Both the position numbers and the translations under genes were made by a program. A DNA stretch of 64,000 bases from Antilocapra americana (Eukaryota > Chordata > Mammalia > Artiodactyla > Antilocapridae). Below the pieces are notes generated by a model. That model did no database searches, was not told the origin of the DNA, and was given only the letters and a program-made list of their open reading frames with translations. The DNA is taken from assembly GCA_007570785.1 (NCBI GenBank), contig ML664157.1, positions 7,706,074 to 7,770,073 on the forward strand, given 5' to 3'. This document shows, piece by piece, positions 57,946 to 64,000 of this stretch (position 1 is the stretch's first letter; each line of letters starts with the position of its first letter).

Positions 57946-59509
57946 ACTTAATACGTATAGAACTGACCAGGGTGAGCACAGCAAATGCTTTGAGAATTCA
58001 CAGTATGGACCACTCTCTAGGCTCCAGACTGGCCCCTAGTGAGGCACAGAAGTCAACCAGAACCGGACTGTGGACTCTCAAGACTAAACTGATACTGAAA
58101 GCACAGCCCCCAAAAGGCAGGTCAAGACTCACAGCTTCAACATAACCACACTAATTGCTTGCTAAGACAAAACAATCCAGTATTCTCCAGAAGATTTAAT
58201 AGGACTCAGCATCTCATAACACAATAGTCAACATAATGAAGATATAGGAGAAATGGCAACAATTTTCAAGGGAATACACATGTACGTGAATGACATCATT
58301 TGACTCAAAGCACAGGTAATTAAATCTTTTAGGACTTCTAATACCATAAAACTTAAAACATTTGGTAACATTTATTGAATGCCCAATCCACCAAAAAATA
58401 CATATTATATTCAGATTTATCATTATTTTCCTAGACCTTATGCTTTTAAATTTGTTACTCTTTGAAGATTGATACAACTTTCTGAAGCCTCTACTTTTGC
58501 CTACTTGAGAAATTCTGAAATGTTAAGTTTGCCAACATTCAGGATATAGAAGTTTATTAAAAAAAAATACTTAGAAGGATACTGTTCAAGAAGGGAAACC
58601 TTGGTCCTTAGACTGATCAACTCTGTTGACTGGTTGTAACTCTCAGAGAAAAACTCCATGAATTATACTTTGTGCCACTGAAATCAGTGGATTTACCCTA
58701 CTTCTTTAAAACTATATTCCTTCCTCGTTTCCTTTTCTTACCTCTCAAATTCGACCCAAACAGGAACATATGGATTAATGATTGTTGCACTCTATTAGTA
58801 TACTAGAAGCCTCTAGATTCAAATACAGACTAGCTATATCCTCTATGCCCCTTTCATTGGTGTTCTTTTCCAATATGGCAGGGTATAATGTCCCTGGATC
58901 CATTTCTTTTTCTAATCAACATCACTACTTTTTCCATTTTCTAATGACAAGTCTATTTCATCTTCTCTTATTTGTTTCTTTTTTACTTCTTTCCTTAGCT
59001 CTCTTTTTTCTTTTCTCTATTTGGGACGAGGGGTTCAGTTTTCGTACCCTTTTTATTATAGGCAACAAAATCATTAATTTCCTTTTAGAACTTGAAACAG
59101 TCCACCAGATTTATTCATTTAATAAATACTGAACACCTATTATGTGCCAAATAATATTGGCAGGCTTGTGTGCATCAGGTATGAAGCAAAAATCCTCATT
59201 TCCATGAAGTTTACAATCTTGGACTCTTTGTGGGGTTTTTAAAGCTATGTTATTGCTAGTCTTATGATGGCAAGGAGAAATTTTATTTAGTTAATTCACA
59301 GACTCTGTTTTTTCCAGATGTCTGAAGTTGCAAAATGACACTAACTTGATAGAAAAGAAGATATCACGTACTAAAGTTTTTTTTTAATTAATAACAAAAT
59401 TTAATATATAGCAGCATAAAAATTCTGGATTTCTTAAAAGATTTTTTGAATTCAGATACTCTTATAATTAAATAATTGTTTAAACCTCTTATCTTTTTCA
59501 CATAAATGA
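57946..59509. other. Unassigned region
   Basis: 59,105-59,225 ('gaacacctattatgtgcca') resembles an antisense L2-type terminus. The 116-residue T-rich frame (58,782-59,132) is hydrophobic by composition and has no recognisable family. Confidence 0.4.
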
Positions 59510-60103
59510 GGAGAACACATAGGGAACAATCTCATTTACCATCACAAAGAATAAAATACCTAGGAATAAACTTACCTAAGATGGCAAAAGTCCTATACAC
59601 TGAAAACTATAAGATGTTGATGAATTAAGTTGTATTGAATACAATACAAACAAATGAAAAGATATCACATCCTTGGACTAGAAAACTCAGTATTTTTTAA
59701 ATGATCAGACTGCCCAAGGCAATCACAGATTTAATCCAATACCTATCAAATTATCATAGCATTTTCACAGAACTAAAGCAATGTCAAGATTTGTATGAAA
59801 GCACAATACACCCTGAATAGACAAAAGAAAGAACACAGCTGGAGGAATCAGGCTAACTTCAGACTGTAGTGCATAGCTACAATAATCAAGACAGCATGGT
59901 ACTGGCACCCAAACAGACACATAGATCAATGCAACAGGATAGAAAGCCCAGAAATAAACCCAGGCTCTTATAATCGATTAATCTATGACAAAGGAGGCAG
60001 GAGGATACAGTGAAGAAAAGACAATCTCTTCAGTAAGTGGTGATGGGAAAACTGAAAAGCTACATATAAAAGAATGTGAAATTAGAGATTCTCTAAAACT
60101 ATA

Positions 60104-62399
60104 ACAGAATTTTGCCAAGAGAATGCACTGGTCACAGCAAACACCCTCTTCAACAACAGAAGAGAAGACTCTACACATGGACATTACCAGATGGTCAATT
60201 CCAAAAACAAATTGATTATATTCTTTGCAGCTAGAGATAGAGAAACTCTACAGAGGTAGCAAAAACAAGACTGGGAGCTGACTGTGGCTCAGATCATAAA
60301 CTCCTTGTTAACAAATTTAGACTTAAATTGAAGAAAGTAGGGAAAACCACTAGACCGTCCAGGTATGACCTAAAGCAAATCCCTTATTATTATACAGTGG
60401 ATGTGACAAATAGATTCAAGAGATTAGATCTGATAGACAGAGTGTCTGAAGAACTATGGATGGAGGTTTGTGACAGTATACAGGAGGCAGGGATCAAGAT
60501 CATCCCCAAGAAAAAGAAATGCAAAAGGCAAAATGGTTGTCTGATGAGGCCTTACAAATAGCTGACAAAAGAAGAGAAGCAAAAGGCAAAGGAAAAAATG
60601 AAAGATATACCCATTTGAATGCAGAGTTCCAAAGAATAGCATGGAGAGATAACAAAGCTTTCCTCAGTGACCAATGCAAATAAAAAGAGGAAACCAATAG
60701 AATGGGAAGACTACATATCTTTTCAAGAAGACTACATATCTTTGCATACATCTCATGCAAAGATGGGTACAATAAAGGACAGCAATGGTATGGACCTAAC
60801 AGAAGCAGAAAATATTAAGAAGAGGTGGCAAGAATACACAGAAGAACTATAGATAAAAGATTATGACCCAGATGGTGTGATCACTCACCTAGAGCCAGAC
60901 ATCCTGGAATGTGAAGTCAAGTGGGCCTCAGGAAACATCACTATAAACAAAGCAGATGGAAGTGATGGAATTCCAGTTGAGCTATTTCAAATCCTAAAAG
61001 ATGATGCTGTGAAAGTGCTGCACTCAATATGTCAGCAAATTTGGAAAACGCAGGAGTGGCCACAGTACTGGAAAAGGTTCATTCCAATCCTGAAGAAAGG
61101 CAATGCCAAAGAATGCTCCAACTATTGCACAATTGCACTCATCTCACACGCAAATAAAGTAATGCTTAAAATCTCCAAGCCAGGCTTCAGCATGAACCAA
61201 GAACTTCCAGATATTCAATCTGGATTCAGAAAAGGCAGAAGAACCAGAGATCAAGTTGCCAACATCCATTGGATCATCAAAAAAGCAAGAGAGTTCCAGA
61301 AAGTTATCTACTTCTGCTTTATTGACTAGGCCAAAGCCTTTGACTGTATGGATCACAACAAACTGTGGAAAATTCTGAAAGAGATGGGAATACCAGACCA
61401 CCTGACTTGCCTTCTGAGAAATCTGTATGCATGTCAAGAAGCAACAGTTAGAATGGGATGTGGGACAATAGACTCGTTCCAAATAGGAAAAGGAGTACAT
61501 CAGGGCTGTATATTGTCACCCTGCTTATTTAATTTCTATGTAGAGTATATCATGTAAAATGCCAAGCTGGATGAAGCACAAGCTGGAATCAAGACTGCTG
61601 GGAGAAATATCAATAATCTCATATATGTAGATGACACCACCCTTATGGCAGAAAGCTAAGAAAAACTAAAGAGCCTCTTGATGAAAGTGAAAGAGGAGAA
61701 TGAAAAGCTTGGCTTAAAACTCAACATTCAGAAAACTGAGATCATGGAGTCTGGTCTCATCACTTCATGGCAAATAGATGGGGAAACAATGGAAACAGTG
61801 AGAGACTACTTTTCTGGGCTCCAAAAGCACTGTGGATGGTGACTGCAGCCATGAAATTAAAAGATGCTTGCTCCTTGGCAGAAAAGCTCTCATCAACCTA
61901 GACAGCATTTAAAAAGCAGGGACATTACTTTGCTGACCAGGGTCCATCTAGTCAAAGCTTTGGTTTTTCCAGTAGTCATGTATGGATGTGAAAAGTTGTA
62001 CTATAAAGAAAGCTGAGTTCTGAAGAATTGATGCTTTTGAACTGTGGTATTAGAAAAGACTATTGAGAGTCCCTTGGACTTCAAGGAGTTTAAATCAGTC
62101 AGTCCTAAGGGAAATCAGTCCTGAATATTCATTAGAGGATGATGCTGAAGTTGAAACTCCAATACTTTGGCCACCTGATGTGAAGAACTGACTCATTGGA
62201 AAAGACCCCGATGCTGGGAAAGATTGAAGGCAGGAGGAGAAGGGGATGACAGAAGAGGAGATGGTTGGATGGCATCATCAACTTGTTGGACATAAGTTTG
62301 AGCAAACTCCAGGATTTGAGGACAGACAGAGAAGCCTGGCGTGCTGCAGCCCATGGGGTCACAAAGAGTTGTACCCAACTGCAACTGAACTGAACTAAT
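60104..62399 (+). mobile_element. BovB LINE inserted into L1, 2.3 kb
   Basis: It starts in the C-terminal part of the endonuclease ('agaattttgccaagagaat') and runs to 'ctgcaactgaactgaact'. RT landmarks: 'FCFID' then a stop where related copies encode tyrosine (TAG at 61,327-61,329), 'GVHQGCILSPCLFNFY', and motif C now reads YVDD (about 61,623-61,634). The 6-bp word 'actata' borders both ends (60098-60103 and 62400-62405), consistent with insertion into the older L1. Confidence 0.94.
60877..61329 (+). pseudogene. BovB ORF2 remnant, RT N-terminal part (150 residues)
   Basis: Open frame within the BovB at 60,104-62,399. It carries the RT fingers region ('DGIPVELFQILKDDAVK', 'WPQYWKRFIPILKKGNAKE') and ends 'YFCFID' at a TAG inside RT motif A, so the palm is cut off. 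The start methionine is internal to the original protein. Non-functional. Confidence 0.85.
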
Positions 62400-63432
62400 A
62401 CTATATACAAAATAAAACTCAAAATAAAGACCTAAATGTAAAACTGGATACTATAAAACTCCTAGAGGAACACTCATTAATGTAAATCACAGCAATATCT
62501 TTTTGAATGTGCTTCTTAGAATAATGGAAATAAAAGCAAAAATAAACAAATAGTACCTGATTGAACTTATAAATTTTTGCACAGCAAAGGAAACCTTAAG
62601 CAAAACAAAAAGATATCATATGAAATGGGAGAAATATTTGCAAATGATGTACTGATGGGATTAATTTCCAAAATATACATACATCTCAGTATCAAAATAC
62701 AAAAAAACTCAATAAAAATAAAATGGGCAGAAGATCTAAACTATATTTCTCCCAATAATACAGATGACGAAAGGCAGATGAAAAGATTTTCAGCACCACT
62801 AATTGCTAGAGAAATGCAAATCAAAAGTCCAATGAGGAATTACCTCACATCAGTCAGAATAGCAATCATCAAAAATTGTACAAATAATAAATGCTGAAGA
62901 GGTCATGGAGGAAAGAGAACCCTCTCACACTCTTGGTGGGGATGTAAATTGGTACAGTCACCATGGACAACAATATGTAGGTTCCTTAAAAAGCTAAAAA
63001 TAGAGCCACCATTTGATCCAGCAATCCCACACCTGGACATTTATCTGGAGAAAACCATAATTCAAAAATATCCATGCAGTGTTCATCACAGCACTATTTA
63101 CAATGGGTAGGACATGGAAGCAACTTAAATGTCCATTGACAGATGAATGGATAAAGAAAATGTGGTACATAAATACAATGGAATATTACTTAGCCATAAA
63201 GCTGAATGAAAAAAATGCTATTTGCAGCAACATATAAAATAGATAATCAACAAAGACCTACATATAGTACAAGGATTTCTACTCAATAGTCTATAATAAC
63301 CTATATGGGAAAAGAATCTGAAAGTGATTGTATAAATGTATATGTGTAACTGAACCACTTTGCTGCACACCTGAAACTAACAAAACATTATAAATCAACT
63401 ATACCTCAATACAAAATAAAAAAATTTTAAAT

Positions 63433-64000
63433 GAAGAACATTTATTTACATGATGACAGGAATCTTTTTATAATACATGTATCAAATCACCATGTTATAC
63501 CCTTTAAATATCTTACGATTTTACTTGTCAATTATACCTCAGTAAAGCTGAAAATATAAACTATAAATACATGAATCAAAAAAAGTTTTTAAATAAGGTA
63601 AAGAAAAATCAATCATTTGTAAGCATAAAAAACACCTTAAAACTGAAAGACGTCAGTGAACTTTTGTTCCATTCATAAGTATGAAAGTGGGGTAGAGGGT
63701 AACAGATAATATAGGTATAGTTATAAAGTCTGAATTCTAAGTTTGGGGTTAAAGGAAATGTAAATCCAGTGTTTTATTGTCATAATTTTGTAATTTTGTC
63801 ATAAGTGCTTCCTTAAAACATGTAATTATATATAGTACTTTTACTAGGTGTTCACTTAGCTACACAATATCTTAAAATAGTTTTCTGTCACTATTGGTTA
63901 TTTTTTGGTATCTCTTTTGTGACTGTCCATGAAAAAGTAAGATTATGACTATTAAATTATTAAATTTGATTAAAAAAATGAAGCAACTCAAGTAACATAG
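63433..64000 (+). other. Older L1 3' end trace plus unassigned sequence
   Basis: 63,462-63,560 ('atcaaatcaccatgttata', 'caattatacctcagtaaag') matches an older L1 3' UTR type than the element just upstream, on the same strand. From 63,570 to the window end I see only AT-rich DNA. Confidence 0.5.

Larger units (their letters stand above)
59510..63432 (+). mobile_element. L1 LINE 3' half, split by a BovB
   Basis: Two pieces, 59,510-60,103 and 62,400-63,432. Together they cover the C-terminal half of L1 ORF2 ('agaataaaatacctaggaa', 'catggtactggcacccaaa', 'ccagcaatcccacacctgg', 'atggaatattacttagcca') and the 3' UTR ending 'caactatacctcaatacaa' with an A-rich tail. Stops and frameshifts are frequent, so it is inactive. 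The pieces align head to tail once the BovB is removed. Confidence 0.92.

Noticed and set aside
58782..59132. 116-residue hydrophobic frame, possible membrane protein
   Set aside because: The hydrophobicity comes from T-rich composition; no family resemblance, and its end enters an L2-like repeat.
1..64000. CRISPR arrays, operons, bacterial or phage systems
   Set aside because: None is present. The repeats, base composition and absence of dense coding are those of a mammalian genome.

Overview
The window is nuclear DNA from a ruminant (cattle, sheep, goat or a close relative). The evidence is its repeats: fourteen copies of the RTE-clade LINE BovB, fifteen Bov-tA/BOV-A2 SINEs (tRNA-Glu-like head, BovB-like tail), three CHR-type cetartiodactyl SINEs, ruminant L1 3' ends and a class II-type solo LTR. 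The sequence alone does not fix the species. I found no host protein-coding exon, tRNA or rRNA gene, CRISPR array or operon. Long reading frames are nearly all decayed BovB ORF2 or SINE antisense artefacts. The region reads as intergenic or deep intronic, AT-rich and repeat-dense.

Layout. 1-6.1 kb: L1 tail, Bov-tA copies, a 1.9-kb BovB, three adjacent hAT-type DNA-transposon fossils and a short BovB. 6.1-12.2 kb: mostly unassigned sequence. 12.3-17.1 kb: what looks like an ancient ERVL-type provirus (LTR plus internal region, all frames broken), entered later by Bov-tA, BOV-A2, CHR and BovB elements. 17-20 kb: unassigned plus a MIR. 20.1-24.3 kb: three BovB copies, one holding the best-preserved reverse-transcriptase remnant. 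24.4-32.7 kb: old L1/L2-like pieces, CHR and Bov-tA SINEs, a BovB nested inside another BovB, a Tigger-like MITE and a 46-bp hairpin minisatellite. 32.7-41.4 kb: BovB, older repeat-like sequence, L2, a near full-length BovB, then a tail-to-tail inverted BovB. 41.4-46.2 kb: unassigned DNA with a GC-richer stretch that could be regulatory, a MIR, and a CA microsatellite split by a 10-N assembly gap. 46.2-50.4 kb: BovB, a solo LTR with perfect 6-bp target duplications, another BovB. 50.4-64 kb: Bov-tA copies, a MIR split by a SINE, and an L1 split by a 2.3-kb BovB.

By my boundaries BovB covers about 17.1 kb (27%). Several insertions show target-site duplications readable by eye, which gives a relative order of events: MIR, L2, hAT and ERVL fossils first; L1 and CHR later; Bov-tA and BovB later still; and a solo LTR of unknown relative date. 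I saw no new biological system. The most useful observations are nested-insertion histories, inverted BovB pairs that could form long double-stranded RNA, a tandem hairpin repeat and one candidate non-coding regulatory stretch.

Repeat family names come from recognising sequence by eye, without a database search. Boundaries without target-site duplications are good to about 10-20 bases for young elements and worse for ancient ones.
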